The notes under the pieces are model-generated. The model ran no database searches, was not told the origin of the DNA, and saw only the letters and a program-made list of their open reading frames with translations. Of a stretch of DNA of 64,000 bases, positions 9,345 to 18,382 are shown piece after piece. This DNA comes from Pandoraea bronchicola (GTDB lineage Bacteria; Pseudomonadota; Gammaproteobacteria; Burkholderiales; Burkholderiaceae): the NCBI RefSeq assembly GCF_902459805.1, contig NZ_CABPST010000002.1:620001-684000 (forward strand). The letters are read 5' to 3'. The translations under genes were made by a program, and so were the position numbers. Within the stretch, counting starts at the first letter, position 1. Each line of letters opens with the position of its first letter.

Positions 9345-10259
9345 TCAGACCCGATCGATATGCCGCTCGCCGAACAACCCTTCCGGGCGAACCAACAGGA
9401 ACAGCAGTGCGAAGACGTACGGGAACCAGCCCTCGATGCCCCCGAAATTCCCGCCGAACTGGCCTTGGAGAAACTGCGGCACGTAGATCTCCGCGAGCTT
9501 TTCCGCCGCACCGATGATCAGCCCGCCGACAATGGCCCCCGGGATCGACGTAAAACCGCCCAGGATCAACACGGGCAGCGCCTTGAGCGCAGTCATCGTC
9601 AACGCAAACTGAACACCGTTGCGCGAGCCCCAGAGCATGCCTGCCACGAGCGCGACGAACCCCGAGACACTCCACACCACCACCCAGATCCGCTGCAGCG
9701 GAATACCCAGCGAGAGCGCCGCTTGATGATCGTCGGCCACCGCGCGTAGCGCTCGGCCGATACTCGTTGCCTTGAAGAACAGCGCGAGCAGCGCCACCAA
9801 CACGGCGGCAATGCCCGCCGCCGCCAGATCGAAGCTGCTGACCAGCACGCCCGTCGAATCCATGATCGACGCGATAGGTTCGTCGACAATGCCCAGCGAC
9901 AGCGGACGCACCTCGTTGCCCCACAGCAGCGGCGCCAGTCCCTCGAGGAAGAATGACAAGCCGATGGTCGCCATGAACAACGTGATGGGCGACTGGTTCA
10001 CCAGCTTTCGCAGCACGAAGCGCTCCGTGGCGGCGCCCACCAGCACCATGACGCCGAACGCGCCGATGGCGGCCAGCCACAGCGGCAAGCCCCGCTCCAT
10101 CAGGCCAACCACGGACAACGCCGCGAAATACACCATGGCGCCCTGTGCGAAGTTGAATACGCCGGAGGCCTTGAAGATCAACACAAAACCGAGCGCAACG
10201 AGCGAATACATCACACCCGAGAGCAATCCGCCGATCAGGATTTCCAGAAAGAACTGCAT
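9345..10259 (-). CDS. livH: Liv-type ABC transporter permease (LivH)
   Basis: A 304-residue permease starting MQFFLEILIGG, with a GGAGAC ribosome site just upstream of the ATG at 10259. Hydrophobic helices run through the whole length. The signatures GFVLIFKASGVFNFAQGAM (residues about 28-46) and the GGFTSIPGAIVGGLIIG loop near residue 235 are those of LivH. It is the second membrane subunit of the operon's importer. Confidence 0.9.
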   Translation of the reverse strand: MQFFLEILIGGLLSGVMYSLVALGFVLIFKASGVFNFAQGAMVYFAALSVVGLMERGLPLWLAAIGAFGVMVLVGAATERFVLRKLVNQSPITLFMATIGLSFFLEGLAPLLWGNEVRPLSLGIVDEPIASIMDSTGVLVSSFDLAAAGIAAVLVALLALFFKATSIGRALRAVADDHQAALSLGIPLQRIWVVVWSVSGFVALVAGMLWGSRNGVQFALTMTALKALPVLILGGFTSIPGAIVGGLIIGAAEKLAEIYVPQFLQGQFGGNFGGIEGWFPYVFALLFLLVRPEGLFGERHIDRV

Positions 10260-10320
10260 CGATGTCTCCAAATTGCCAATGCGTCGCCAACCGCCGGTTA
10301 CGTTCCTGCCCTTCCCCCTG

Positions 10321-11127
10321 TCACGCCGCGGCGGGCATGCCCTGAGCGGCGCCCAGATAGGCACGAATGACTTCTGGATCTTCCCGGACCTCGGCGGGCG
10401 TGCCGTCGCCGATCTTCTTGCCGTAGTCGAGCACCACGACACGGTCGGAGATATCCATCACCACGCCCATGTCATGCTCGATCAGCACGATCGTCGTGCC
10501 GAACTCCTCATTCACTTCGAGAATGAATCGGCACATGTCGCGCTTTTCTTCGAGATTCATCCCCGCCATCGGCTCGTCGAGCAGCAGCAACTCCGGCTCG
10601 GCAGCCAGCGCACGTGCCAGCTCGACACGCTTTTGCAGGCCATAAGGCAGCCGTCCGACCGGCGTTTTCCGAATGTGCTGAATTTCGAGGAAATCGATGA
10701 TCTCCTCGACCTTGGCGCGATTGGCCATTTCCTCCTGACGCGCACGCCCCCACCAGAGCGCGCTCGCAAGCAACCCGGCGCGCATCCGGGTATTGCGCCC
10801 CGTCATGATGTTGTCGAGCACCGTCATGCCCTTGAACAAGGCGATGTTCTGGAATGTGCGTGCCACCCCCTGACGTGCGGCCGATGTCGGGTGCATGCGC
10901 TGTCTGACCTGCCCCCGGAAAACGATCGTGCCCTGCTGCGGGTGGTAGACGCCATTGATGACGTTGAGCATCGAACTCTTGCCCGCGCCGTTCGGCCCGA
11001 TGATCGCGCGAACCTCGTGCTCGCGAACGTTGAACGAGATGTCCGTCAACGCCTTCACGCCACCAAACGACAGACTGATGTGCTGCAAATCGAGCAAGAT
11101 ATCGCCGCTTTTGCGATTGTCGTTCAT
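10321..11127 (-). CDS. livG: Liv-type ABC transporter ATP-binding protein (LivG)
   Basis: A 268-residue ATPase. Walker A is GPNGAGKSS (residues 44-52), Walker B is LLLLDEPMAGMN and the H-loop is LIEHDMGVVMDI. The signature is the LivG-type variant LPYGLQKRVELARAL in place of LSGGQ. It has the long C-terminal region typical of LivG, ending near 'IRAYLG'. It follows the acyl-CoA synthetase gene by 54 bases and precedes livH by 61 bases, in the same direction. Confidence 0.92.
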   Translation of the reverse strand: MNDNRKSGDILLDLQHISLSFGGVKALTDISFNVREHEVRAIIGPNGAGKSSMLNVINGVYHPQQGTIVFRGQVRQRMHPTSAARQGVARTFQNIALFKGMTVLDNIMTGRNTRMRAGLLASALWWGRARQEEMANRAKVEEIIDFLEIQHIRKTPVGRLPYGLQKRVELARALAAEPELLLLDEPMAGMNLEEKRDMCRFILEVNEEFGTTIVLIEHDMGVVMDISDRVVVLDYGKKIGDGTPAEVREDPEVIRAYLGAAQGMPAAA

Positions 11128-11181
11128 GCCTTCTCCTGCAAAATGCCTGGCTGAATTCCCACGAGGGGGGCGTTGCGAGTA

Positions 11182-13155
11182 TCAGGCGGCGCAGCGCAAC
11201 TTCTCAGGCGCAGGGTCGTCGACGTGCGCACGGGCACCGATCACGCGAGCGGGATGTATCGTGAGCGTGGCGCTTACGCTGCCCTCGCGTCCGTCCTCGA
11301 ACTTCACCCGCGTCTCGATGAACTGCGTTGACTTGCCCGAATAGAACGCGTCGACAAGCACGTCATACTTCTGCGCGATAAACGCGCGACGCACCTTGCG
11401 CGTGCGCGTAAGTTCGTCGTCGTCCGGATCCAGTTCCTTGTGCAGGATGACGAAGCGCTGAATCTGCGCTGCCGAGAACGCCGGCTCCTTGGCAAGATCC
11501 GCATTCACCGTGTCGACACAGCCCAGAATCAATTCGGCAACACGTGGATTGCTGGCAAGGTCGACATACCCGGCATAGGCGAGGCTTTGCCGCTCCGCCC
11601 AATTGCCCACGGCATCCATGTCGATGTTGATGAACGCACACACCCCGTCGCGCCCGTCGCCAAACGCCACCGCTTCCTTGATATAGGAGAAGAACTTGAG
11701 CTTGTTCTCGATGTACTTCGGCGCAAACAGCGAACCACAGGCGAGTTTGCCCACGTCCTTGGCACGATCGATGATGCGCAGATGACCGTCCGCGTCGATG
11801 ATGCCAGCATCGCCCGTGCGGAAATACCCGGCCTCGTCGAGGGCTTCGCGCGTGGCGTCTGGCCGCTTGTAGTACTCCTTGAGCAATCCCACGCCGCGCA
11901 CCAGCACTTCCCCGCTGTCGCCGATCTTGATTTCCATTCCCGGCGCCACGGGCCCCACGCTGTCGAATCGCACCTGACGATCCGGTTGCAGACAGACATA
12001 GGCACACGTCTCCGTCTGCCCGTAGAACTGCTTCAGGTTGACGCCAATCGCCCGATAGAAGCGGAACAGATCAGGACCAATGGCTTCCCCGGCGGTATAC
12101 GCCGTGCGAATCCGGCTCATGCCGAGCGTGTTGCGCAGCGGACCATAGACACAGAGATTGCCGAGCGCATACTGCAGCCTGTCGAGCAGCGGCACCGGAC
12201 GCCGGTCGAGCACCGCCGCACCGCACCGGTTCGCCACGTCCATGAAATGCGCGAACATCTTTCGTTTGAAACGATTCGCGTCCTCCATCCGGATCATCAC
12301 TTGCGTCAGCACGTTTTCATACACACGCGGCGGCGCAAAGTAATAGGTCGGGCCGATCTCGCGCATATCCGTGGCGATCGTGTCGGGCGACTCGGGGCAA
12401 TTCACGGTGAAGCCCGCGACCAATGCCTGGGCGTAAGAAAACAGATGATCGCCGACCCACGCCATCGGCAAGTACGACAGCACTTCGTCGCCGGGGGCGA
12501 GCCTGTCGAATGCGCTGCCGTGAAACGCTGCGCCGATCAGACCAGCGTGCGAATGGCAGACCCCCTTCGGCTTCCCGGTCGTGCCCGACGTGTAGAGGAT
12601 CGTCGCCGTGTCGTCGGGATCGACGCTCGCCACGGCTTCGTCGAAGTAGCGCGGATGTCTGGCGTTGAAGTCGCGCCCTTGCTCGACGGCATCGGCGTAT
12701 GACAGCAAACCGGCAGCGTCGTAATTGCGCAGCCCTCGCGGGTCTTCGTAGATGATGTTCGACAGACGCGGCACGCGCTCGCGCAACTCGAGCAGCTTGT
12801 CGACTTGCTCCTGGTCTTCGACGATGGCGAAATCGATCTCGGCATCTTCGAGGACGTGGATCATTTCCGCCGCGACGGCGTCTTGGTATAACGGCACGGC
12901 CACGCCACCCAACGCTTGGGCAGCCGTCATCGCCCAATACAGGCGTACGCGATTGTTGCCAACGATAGCGAGGTTATCGCCCCGCTTGAATCCGGCGGCG
13001 GCCAGCGCGCAAGCCAGCATCCGAACTTCGTGCGCGGCTTCCTGCCAGCTCCAGCTTTGCCAGATTCCCAGATCTTTTTCCCGATACGCTGTGCGGGCGC
13101 CGCGCGTCGCGGCATGGGCCAGCAACAAACGCGGGAATGTGGTCCGCTCCTGCAT
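11182..13155 (-). CDS. Long-chain-acyl-CoA-synthetase-like AMP-binding enzyme
   Basis: A 657-residue adenylate-forming enzyme of the FadD15/ACSL class, predicted to make an acyl-CoA from a carboxylic acid, ATP and CoA. The P-loop TILYTSGTTGKPKG is at residues 185-198. Further motifs are the YGQTE adenine motif and the YFRTGDAGIID hinge, followed by the C-terminal lysine-rich region. It is the first gene of the operon, next to the divergent Crp/Fnr regulator. With the PaaK-like enzyme at the other end, it brackets the transporter, which suggests import coupled to thioesterification. The acyl substrate is unknown. Confidence 0.88.
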   Translation of the reverse strand: MQERTTFPRLLLAHAATRGARTAYREKDLGIWQSWSWQEAAHEVRMLACALAAAGFKRGDNLAIVGNNRVRLYWAMTAAQALGGVAVPLYQDAVAAEMIHVLEDAEIDFAIVEDQEQVDKLLELRERVPRLSNIIYEDPRGLRNYDAAGLLSYADAVEQGRDFNARHPRYFDEAVASVDPDDTATILYTSGTTGKPKGVCHSHAGLIGAAFHGSAFDRLAPGDEVLSYLPMAWVGDHLFSYAQALVAGFTVNCPESPDTIATDMREIGPTYYFAPPRVYENVLTQVMIRMEDANRFKRKMFAHFMDVANRCGAAVLDRRPVPLLDRLQYALGNLCVYGPLRNTLGMSRIRTAYTAGEAIGPDLFRFYRAIGVNLKQFYGQTETCAYVCLQPDRQVRFDSVGPVAPGMEIKIGDSGEVLVRGVGLLKEYYKRPDATREALDEAGYFRTGDAGIIDADGHLRIIDRAKDVGKLACGSLFAPKYIENKLKFFSYIKEAVAFGDGRDGVCAFINIDMDAVGNWAERQSLAYAGYVDLASNPRVAELILGCVDTVNADLAKEPAFSAAQIQRFVILHKELDPDDDELTRTRKVRRAFIAQKYDVLVDAFYSGKSTQFIETRVKFEDGREGSVSATLTIHPARVIGARAHVDDPAPEKLRCAA

Positions 13156-13489
13156 GCCTGTCTCCTGTGTCTCGCCACGATTCGACGTCTGTCGAGGGGG
13201 AGTGGCGTGGCTCGGTCGGCGCGCGTGCGTGTGGCACGCTCTCTAGTGCTCTCGTGCTGGTCGCGTCTTCGAACGACGCTTTTGTTAGATGCCCTGCGTT
13301 AGTCTGCGAAAGTCTGCAATACGAAGCGATGACGGCTATGCCCGGCAGTCGGCAGCTTCTATACTTGTGCTTCGGCGTCGTGTACGAACCGCCATGAATG
13401 CTTGTCTCGGCGCTGCCAGGCAAGGCGAAGATACCTCATGGCTCACGACGGATTTGTCACCCGGATGACAATCAAGGGAAAATCCCTAT
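13156..13489. other. Divergent intergenic region between the Liv operon and its putative regulator
   Basis: 334 bases without a gene, carrying the promoters of both the leftward operon and the rightward Crp/Fnr gene. Apart from the dyad at 13454-13471 I see no clear second operator and no convincing sigma70 pair. Confidence 0.5.
13454..13471. promoter_or_regulatory. Candidate Crp/Fnr-family operator
   Basis: TTGTCA (13454-13459), six bases, then TGACAA (13466-13471): a perfect dyad with the spacing of Crp/Fnr-type operators (half sites of TTGAT or TGTGA type). It ends 18 bases before the ATG of the Crp/Fnr-family gene and just upstream of its AAGGGAA ribosome site, so autorepression is the simplest reading. 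Confidence 0.55.
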
Positions 13490-14161
13490 ATGTCGCTCGA
13501 AACCCTGTTGCAGCGCAGCGTGTGGGCGCAAGGACTGACGCCAGAACAACGCGAACGCGTGGCGGCGGAGATTCAGGTGCGCCCTGTCGAGAATGGTGGC
13601 TATGTGTGTCGTAAGGGCGATCCCACCCATGCGTGGTTCGGTGTCATCGAAGGGTTGGTGAAAATTGCCACGGCATCGGCAAGCGGGAAGTCAGTGACAT
13701 TCACCGGTGTGCCGGCGGGGGCATGGTTCGGCGAAGGATCGGTTCTCAAGCGCGAGATCCGGAAATACGATGTGATGGCGCTGCGCGACTCGGTCGTTGC
13801 TCACATGCCGATTGCCACGTTCGACTGGTTGCTCGATACCAGCATCCCGTTCAACCGCTTTCTGACGCTTCAACTCAACGAGCGCCTTGGTCAGTTCATT
13901 GCGGCCGTCGAACACGAGCGCCTGCTCGACACCGATGCCCGCGTCGCTCGTTCGCTCTCGTCGATGTTCAATCCGAACCTGTACCCGTCCGACGACAACA
14001 CTGTGCAGATTTCGCAGGAAGAGCTGAGTTATCTCGCCGGGGTTTCGCGTCAGCGCGTCAATCTCGCGCTCAAGGTACTCGAGCAAGCCGGGTTGGTGAA
14101 GGTGGACTATGGCGTGCTGACGATTCTCGACCTGGAAGGGTTGCGCGAATTCGGGATGTAG
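13490..14161 (+). CDS. Crp/Fnr-family transcriptional regulator
   Basis: A 223-residue regulator. Residues about 20-125 form a cyclic-nucleotide-type beta-barrel (GLVKIA ... VPAGAWFGEGSVL). Residues about 172-201 form the winged helix-turn-helix, with recognition helix VSRQRVNLALKVLEQAG. There is no N-terminal cysteine cluster, so an oxygen-sensing Fe-S centre of FNR type is unlikely. The divergent position next to the acyl-CoA synthetase/Liv operon suggests it controls that operon, possibly in response to an acyl-CoA or cAMP-like ligand. The ATG follows AAGGGAA. Confidence 0.9.
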   Translation: MSLETLLQRSVWAQGLTPEQRERVAAEIQVRPVENGGYVCRKGDPTHAWFGVIEGLVKIATASASGKSVTFTGVPAGAWFGEGSVLKREIRKYDVMALRDSVVAHMPIATFDWLLDTSIPFNRFLTLQLNERLGQFIAAVEHERLLDTDARVARSLSSMFNPNLYPSDDNTVQISQEELSYLAGVSRQRVNLALKVLEQAGLVKVDYGVLTILDLEGLREFGM

Positions 14162-14268
14162 GGGCGGCGGCGCCTTGTCATCGCCTCGCTGCCATTGCCT
14201 TGTCGACGCAGAGCGCTCAGGGCAAAATCGGTCTTTTGCAGGCAGTCCCGTTACGAGACCCCCTCCCC

Positions 14269-14889
14269 ATGTCCCCGACCGATTTCCAGGCCGACGAAAT
14301 GCGCCCCACGCTGGTTGGCAACAGCGTCGAACTCCACCCCCTTGAAGCTGGTCATGCGCAGGCGCTCCTCGCCGCCGCGGCAGACGGGGAATTGTGGAAT
14401 CTGAAAGTGACCGTCGTGCCCGGCCCGGAGACTGTCGGCGGCTACGTCGACAAGGCCTTGCAGGGTCGCGAAGACGGCACCGTCATGCCGTTCGTCATCG
14501 TGTCGAAAGCGACCGGGCAGATTGTCGGCAGCACGCGATTCTGGAAAATCGACCGTGCGAACCGGAAGCTGGAGATCGGGCACACGTGGTTAAGCGCGAC
14601 GGCTCAACGCTCGAGCATCAACACCGAAGCCAAGTACCTGCTGCTCACGTTCGCGTTCGAGACGATGCGGTGCGTGAGGGTGCAGTTCACGACCGACGAA
14701 TTGAACGAGAAGTCCCGAGCCGCCATCTTGCGGATTGGCGCCAGGCAGGAAGGTATCGTCCGCCACGAACGCATCATGCCCGACGGGCGCAAGCGCAACT
14801 CGGTGCGCTTCAGCATCATCGACGACGAGTGGCCGACGGTAAAGGCCGCGCTGGAAGGCAAGCTGGCGCGCGGGCCGGCCGCCGGATAA
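14269..14889 (+). CDS. GNAT-family N-acetyltransferase (RimJ/RimL-like)
   Basis: A 206-residue acetyltransferase of the RimJ/RimL-like branch (Acetyltransf_3). The acetyl-CoA-binding region is around residues 85-160 (GQIVGSTRFW, LEIGHTWL, NTEAKYLLLTFAFE), ending in the KSRAAILRIGARQEG motif that marks these enzymes. The ATG at 14269 is preferred; an in-frame ATG ten codons later is possible. It follows the Crp/Fnr gene by 107 bases in the same direction but is not obviously linked in function. The substrate could be a protein N-terminus or a small amine. Confidence 0.85.
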   Translation: MSPTDFQADEMRPTLVGNSVELHPLEAGHAQALLAAAADGELWNLKVTVVPGPETVGGYVDKALQGREDGTVMPFVIVSKATGQIVGSTRFWKIDRANRKLEIGHTWLSATAQRSSINTEAKYLLLTFAFETMRCVRVQFTTDELNEKSRAAILRIGARQEGIVRHERIMPDGRKRNSVRFSIIDDEWPTVKAALEGKLARGPAAG

Positions 14890-14899
14890 CACCGCATCG

Positions 14900-16000
14900 C
14901 TACCGCAACACTGCGCCTTCGAAATCGCGCTTGGCAGGCGCAATCACGATGCGATCCTTGCCCGAGCGCTTGGCCGAGTACAGTGCCCCGTCGGCCAGTG
15001 CCAGCCATGCGGTCGGCGAGACGAGATCTCCGTCGAAATTGGCCACGCCAACACTCAGGGTGACGCTGCCCGACGCATCGAGACCCCGGGTGGCCTCGGC
15101 GAACGCCGCACACACTTTCTCCAGCTTCTTGCGTGCCTTCTCGGCCGCTTGCCCGTCGAACAGGACGCAGAATTCGTCACCGCCGTATCGGCCGATCACG
15201 TCGCGGCCGCCCAGTTCGCTCGAGAGTACGTCAGAGAGTATCCGAATCAGCGAATCGCCCTGGAGATGGCCATGGACGTCGTTAATTTCCTTGAACCCAT
15301 CGATATCGAGCAGCGCGATGCTCGCCGTCCCTGAGCGGCCGGTTCGCTTGTCGGCATGGCAATTCGTCAATGCGCGCATCCATGAGCGGCGGTTGAGCAG
15401 CGACGTGAGATCGTCCTGATCGCTGATGCGGCGCAAGGCGCGCTCGCTCTTCGAGAGTCGTTTCGCCAGCCGGAAGCTCGTCAGCCCGACGAGCGTCGGA
15501 TAGATCAGCAGCAGCGGCAGGCTCGCGAGCAATTCAGAGAGTTCGATCTCGGTCTTGACTACGAAGCCGACGGCCGCGCCGGCGAGCATGCCGCCGGCGA
15601 TCATGGCCAGAATGCCGTCGCGCAGCAGCCGGCCGCCGCCTGCCGACGCATTGTGCATCAGCAACACCGAGATCAAGACGGCCGACGGTGCCCCGCTGAA
15701 GTGCATCGCCACCACCCAGCCACCACCGAATGCGGAATCGCACAAGAGATTGCGACGCTCCGCCGCGACCTGATCCGTCGCCGACATTGCGATGGCATGG
15801 GCGCAGGCCGGCCAGAGGAACGCGTTGAGCGCCCAAACACCGTAGGCGAAGTGCGACGCCCCCGTATGCTGAAACACCGTGAAAACGGCGATAGCACTCA
15901 GCGCACAGCCGAGACTGCGCAGGCCCAGCACGCGACGCGAGAAGTCTCTCGCCCTTTGTGATTTTGGGGGTGTGATCTGGTCTGTCGATTGATCCGTCAT
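14900..16000 (-). CDS. MASE2-GGDEF diguanylate cyclase
   Basis: A 366-residue membrane protein predicted to make cyclic di-GMP. The N-terminal 170 residues have paired hydrophobic helices with the MASE2 pattern (RRVLGLRSLG and the WALNAFLWP region), as in DgcC/AdrA. The C-terminal GGDEF domain spans about 190-355, with the active site RYGGDEF at 271-277. The product-inhibition I-site (RxxD five residues before GGDEF) reads GGRD at 264-267, so the arginine is missing. It is convergent with the GNAT gene, ten bases apart. Confidence 0.9.
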   Translation of the reverse strand: MTDQSTDQITPPKSQRARDFSRRVLGLRSLGCALSAIAVFTVFQHTGASHFAYGVWALNAFLWPACAHAIAMSATDQVAAERRNLLCDSAFGGGWVVAMHFSGAPSAVLISVLLMHNASAGGGRLLRDGILAMIAGGMLAGAAVGFVVKTEIELSELLASLPLLLIYPTLVGLTSFRLAKRLSKSERALRRISDQDDLTSLLNRRSWMRALTNCHADKRTGRSGTASIALLDIDGFKEINDVHGHLQGDSLIRILSDVLSSELGGRDVIGRYGGDEFCVLFDGQAAEKARKKLEKVCAAFAEATRGLDASGSVTLSVGVANFDGDLVSPTAWLALADGALYSAKRSGKDRIVIAPAKRDFEGAVLR

Positions 16001-16172
16001 CTCGCCAACGTCTAAGGCGTCATCGGTTTGGGAAAGTCACTTCGCCTGGCGGCCTGCGCATTATGCCTGCGCCCCTTTCTTTCCGACCATATGGGAGCGC
16101 CAAACAACTGACACATTTATTTCATCAGTGCATTTACCGGATCATCCGATCGCCCCCGGCGCATGCCCCCAT

Positions 16173-16201
16173 GAAAAAGGCCCGCAGACAATCGCGGGCC
16201 T
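16173..16201 (-). terminator. Rho-independent terminator of the RidA/amine-dehydrogenase operon
   Basis: GGCCCGC (16179-16185) and GCGGGCC (16194-16200) form a seven-base GC stem with an eight-base loop. On the minus strand the stem runs into five T residues (16178-16174). It starts 30 bases after the RidA stop. Confidence 0.85.
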
Positions 16202-16230
16202 GAAATGCAGATGACGTGCGGTTGTGCCGC

Positions 16231-16587
16231 TTACTTCGCAGCAGCGATCACGGCAATCTCGACGAGCAGATCTGCGGCCGCGAGACGCGACTCGACGGTG
16301 GCGCGCGTGGGTGTGTTGCCCGGGCTCGTCCATGCGTCCCACACCGCGTTCATGCCCGCAAAATCGGACTCGATGTCCTTGAGCCAGACCTGCGCCGAGA
16401 GCAGACGCGACTTGTCGATACCGGCGTCTTTCAGATAACCGTCGATCTTCGCGAGCACTTGCTGCGTCTGTCCGGTGATGTCCTGGCTTCGGTCGTCTGC
16501 CGTCTGGCCTCCGATGTAGACCGTTCCGTTATGCACCACAACACGGCTCATCCGTGCATTCGTGTGATGGCGTTGAATGTCGCTCAT
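16231..16587 (-). CDS. RidA-family enamine/imine deaminase
   Basis: A 118-residue member of the RidA/YjgF family, small trimeric proteins that hydrolyse reactive 2-imino or enamine acids to keto acids and ammonia. The start at 16587 has a GGAGA ribosome site. The pattern VYIGGQTADD, the QTQQVLAKIDGYLKDAG helix and the C-terminal VEIAVIAA strand fit. The conserved arginine that binds the carboxylate is usually in a P-x-RxxV context; here PTRATVESRLA provides it. As the last gene of an amine-oxidising operon it would detoxify the imine released by the flavin dehydrogenase. Confidence 0.88.
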   Translation of the reverse strand: MSDIQRHHTNARMSRVVVHNGTVYIGGQTADDRSQDITGQTQQVLAKIDGYLKDAGIDKSRLLSAQVWLKDIESDFAGMNAVWDAWTSPGNTPTRATVESRLAAADLLVEIAVIAAAK

Positions 16588-16643
16588 TAACCACGTCTCC
16601 AAAAGGAAAAAAGAAGCGGGTGAGAGGCGCGAGCCCACCTCAC

Positions 16644-18077
16644 CTACTTGGGGAAGCCTGCGCGCTCGCTCAGGAATTCAGGGGCCTCGACTGCGGCAGC
16701 CAACTCGCCCAGTGTGACCGGCTTGATCGGCGGACGGATCCGGTAGTACCCGACTTCCGGCACCGCACAGCCCTGGGCTTGCGCCAGCAGCTCCGCGACC
16801 GTCAGTCCGCAGAACCGGCCCTGACACGGCCCCATGCCGCAACGCGAAAAACTCTTCGTCTGGTTCGGGCCGACACAGCCCAGCCCCGCCATGCGACGTA
16901 TGTCTCCGGCCGTCACCTCTTCGCAACGGCACACGATGGTGCTGTCGTCGGCCGGTGCGCGAAACGCTTGCGCCGGCCGGTACAGCGCATCAAGGAATGG
17001 ACGAATCGCCGTGTGTGCCGCCAACTCGCGGCGCAGCGAAAGCGCGCGAGAGTCGCGCTTCGCATCGTCGAGCTTGCCGAGTGTCACCGCGGCCTGGGCA
17101 GCCGCGAGCCGCCCCGACGGCTCGGCGGCCAGCGCGCCGGCGATCCCCGCGCCGTCACCGGCGACGAAGATGCCCGGAAGACTCGTCTCCCCCCAGGCGT
17201 CGAGCTTCGGACGCCAGCACAACTGCGCCTCGTCCCACTCGTGCTCACAGCCAATCGAGCGCGTGACCTGCGTGTTCGGCACCACGCCCTGATGCAGCAA
17301 CACCAGCGCCGCGTCGATGCGCGCCGTCTGCCCGCCTACAACATACTCGATGCCCTCGGCCCGCGTGGCCCCGAGCACGCGCAAGGCTTCCACATGCTTG
17401 ACGTGTTGCACGCCTGCCGCACGAATCGCACGCAGCAGCTTGAAGCCTTTCATCAGATAGGACGGCGCCCGCAAGGCCCCGCCGGCGTGACGCAAGGCGT
17501 CGCGACGCCCGCTCGCCTCGGCCGTGTCGAGAATGGCGCGCACCGGCACGCCGGCATTGATGAGTTGCCACGCAAACAGGTAGAGCAATGGGCCGCAACC
17601 GGCCAGCACCGCAGGCGAGTCCGGCACCAGCGCCGACGCTTTGAGCAGCGTTTGCGCCGCGCCCACGCCCATGACCCCCGGCAGCGTCCAGCCGGGAATC
17701 GGGAACGGCCGCTCCTGCGCGCCGCTCGCCAGCACGATGGCGCCCGCTTCGACTTGCAGCGTTCCGCCGCCTGCGCCCTGCCGCGTGACGGACACGCGTC
17801 TGTCCGCGCCGATCTGCCAGGCGAGCGTTTGCGGCCAATAGGCGATGCCTGCGTCCGTGAACGCGTCGACGAGCGCACGTCCACGCAGATAGTCCGGCCC
17901 GAGCACCCCCGGGTCGGCCAGCGGCGAGCGGCTCACGCTGCGATAGATCTGTCCGCCGGGCAGCGCGTTTTCATCGACGACCAGCGGTGCGAGCCCGTGA
18001 CGCTTTGCCTCCAATGCCGCCGCCAACCCCGCAGGCCCGGCGCCTATCACCAACAAATCCACGATCTTCGTGCTCAT
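16644..18077 (-). CDS. FAD/NAD(P) oxidoreductase subunit (HcnB/opine-oxidase-A-like)
   Basis: A 477-residue flavoprotein with a dinucleotide fold at the N-terminus (VIGAGPAGLAAA, residues 11-21), a second one near residue 160, and a C-terminal BFD-type cysteine domain (CRCEEV at 383-388, then GMGPCQGRFC at about 414-423) that can hold a [2Fe-2S] cluster. This architecture is that of the larger subunit of HcnABC hydrogen cyanide synthase, octopine/nopaline oxidases and D-hydroxyproline dehydrogenase. It overlaps the preceding [2Fe-2S] subunit gene by four bases, so the two are translationally coupled. The real substrate is unknown. Confidence 0.88.
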   Translation of the reverse strand: MSTKIVDLLVIGAGPAGLAAALEAKRHGLAPLVVDENALPGGQIYRSVSRSPLADPGVLGPDYLRGRALVDAFTDAGIAYWPQTLAWQIGADRRVSVTRQGAGGGTLQVEAGAIVLASGAQERPFPIPGWTLPGVMGVGAAQTLLKASALVPDSPAVLAGCGPLLYLFAWQLINAGVPVRAILDTAEASGRRDALRHAGGALRAPSYLMKGFKLLRAIRAAGVQHVKHVEALRVLGATRAEGIEYVVGGQTARIDAALVLLHQGVVPNTQVTRSIGCEHEWDEAQLCWRPKLDAWGETSLPGIFVAGDGAGIAGALAAEPSGRLAAAQAAVTLGKLDDAKRDSRALSLRRELAAHTAIRPFLDALYRPAQAFRAPADDSTIVCRCEEVTAGDIRRMAGLGCVGPNQTKSFSRCGMGPCQGRFCGLTVAELLAQAQGCAVPEVGYYRIRPPIKPVTLGELAAAVEAPEFLSERAGFPK

Positions 18078-18382
18078 GCCACACTCCTCGCACCATCCAT
18101 TCGACGCACTTGCATGCCTTCACGCACGGGCGTCATGCACCCTTGCCGGTTCGGCACACCGTCGATCTCCACGAGACAGTCGAAGCACACGCCCATCATG
18201 CAAAACGGTGCGCGCTCGCTGCCCGTCACAGGGGTGGTCCGGCACGCTGTCACGCCCGCGAAGAGCAAGGCGGCGGCCACGTTCATGTCGGCCGGCACGT
18301 CGGCTGGCGTGCCTTCGATAAACATCCGCACTGTCGCGCCATCCTTGCGCGCCAGCGACTTAAGCAGCGAAACGTTTGGCAT
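18074..18382 (-). CDS. [2Fe-2S]-binding small subunit (HcnA-like)
   Basis: A 102-residue ferredoxin-like protein. The ligand set Cys61-x4-Cys66-x2-Cys69-x12-Cys82 is that of plant-type [2Fe-2S] domains, as in the small subunit of opine oxidases and HcnA. The start at 18382 lies inside the end of the upstream flavoprotein gene (23-base overlap), and the gene overlaps the next one by four bases. It is expected to carry electrons between the two flavin subunits. Confidence 0.88.
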   Translation of the reverse strand: MPNVSLLKSLARKDGATVRMFIEGTPADVPADMNVAAALLFAGVTACRTTPVTGSERAPFCMMGVCFDCLVEIDGVPNRQGCMTPVREGMQVRRMDGARSVA

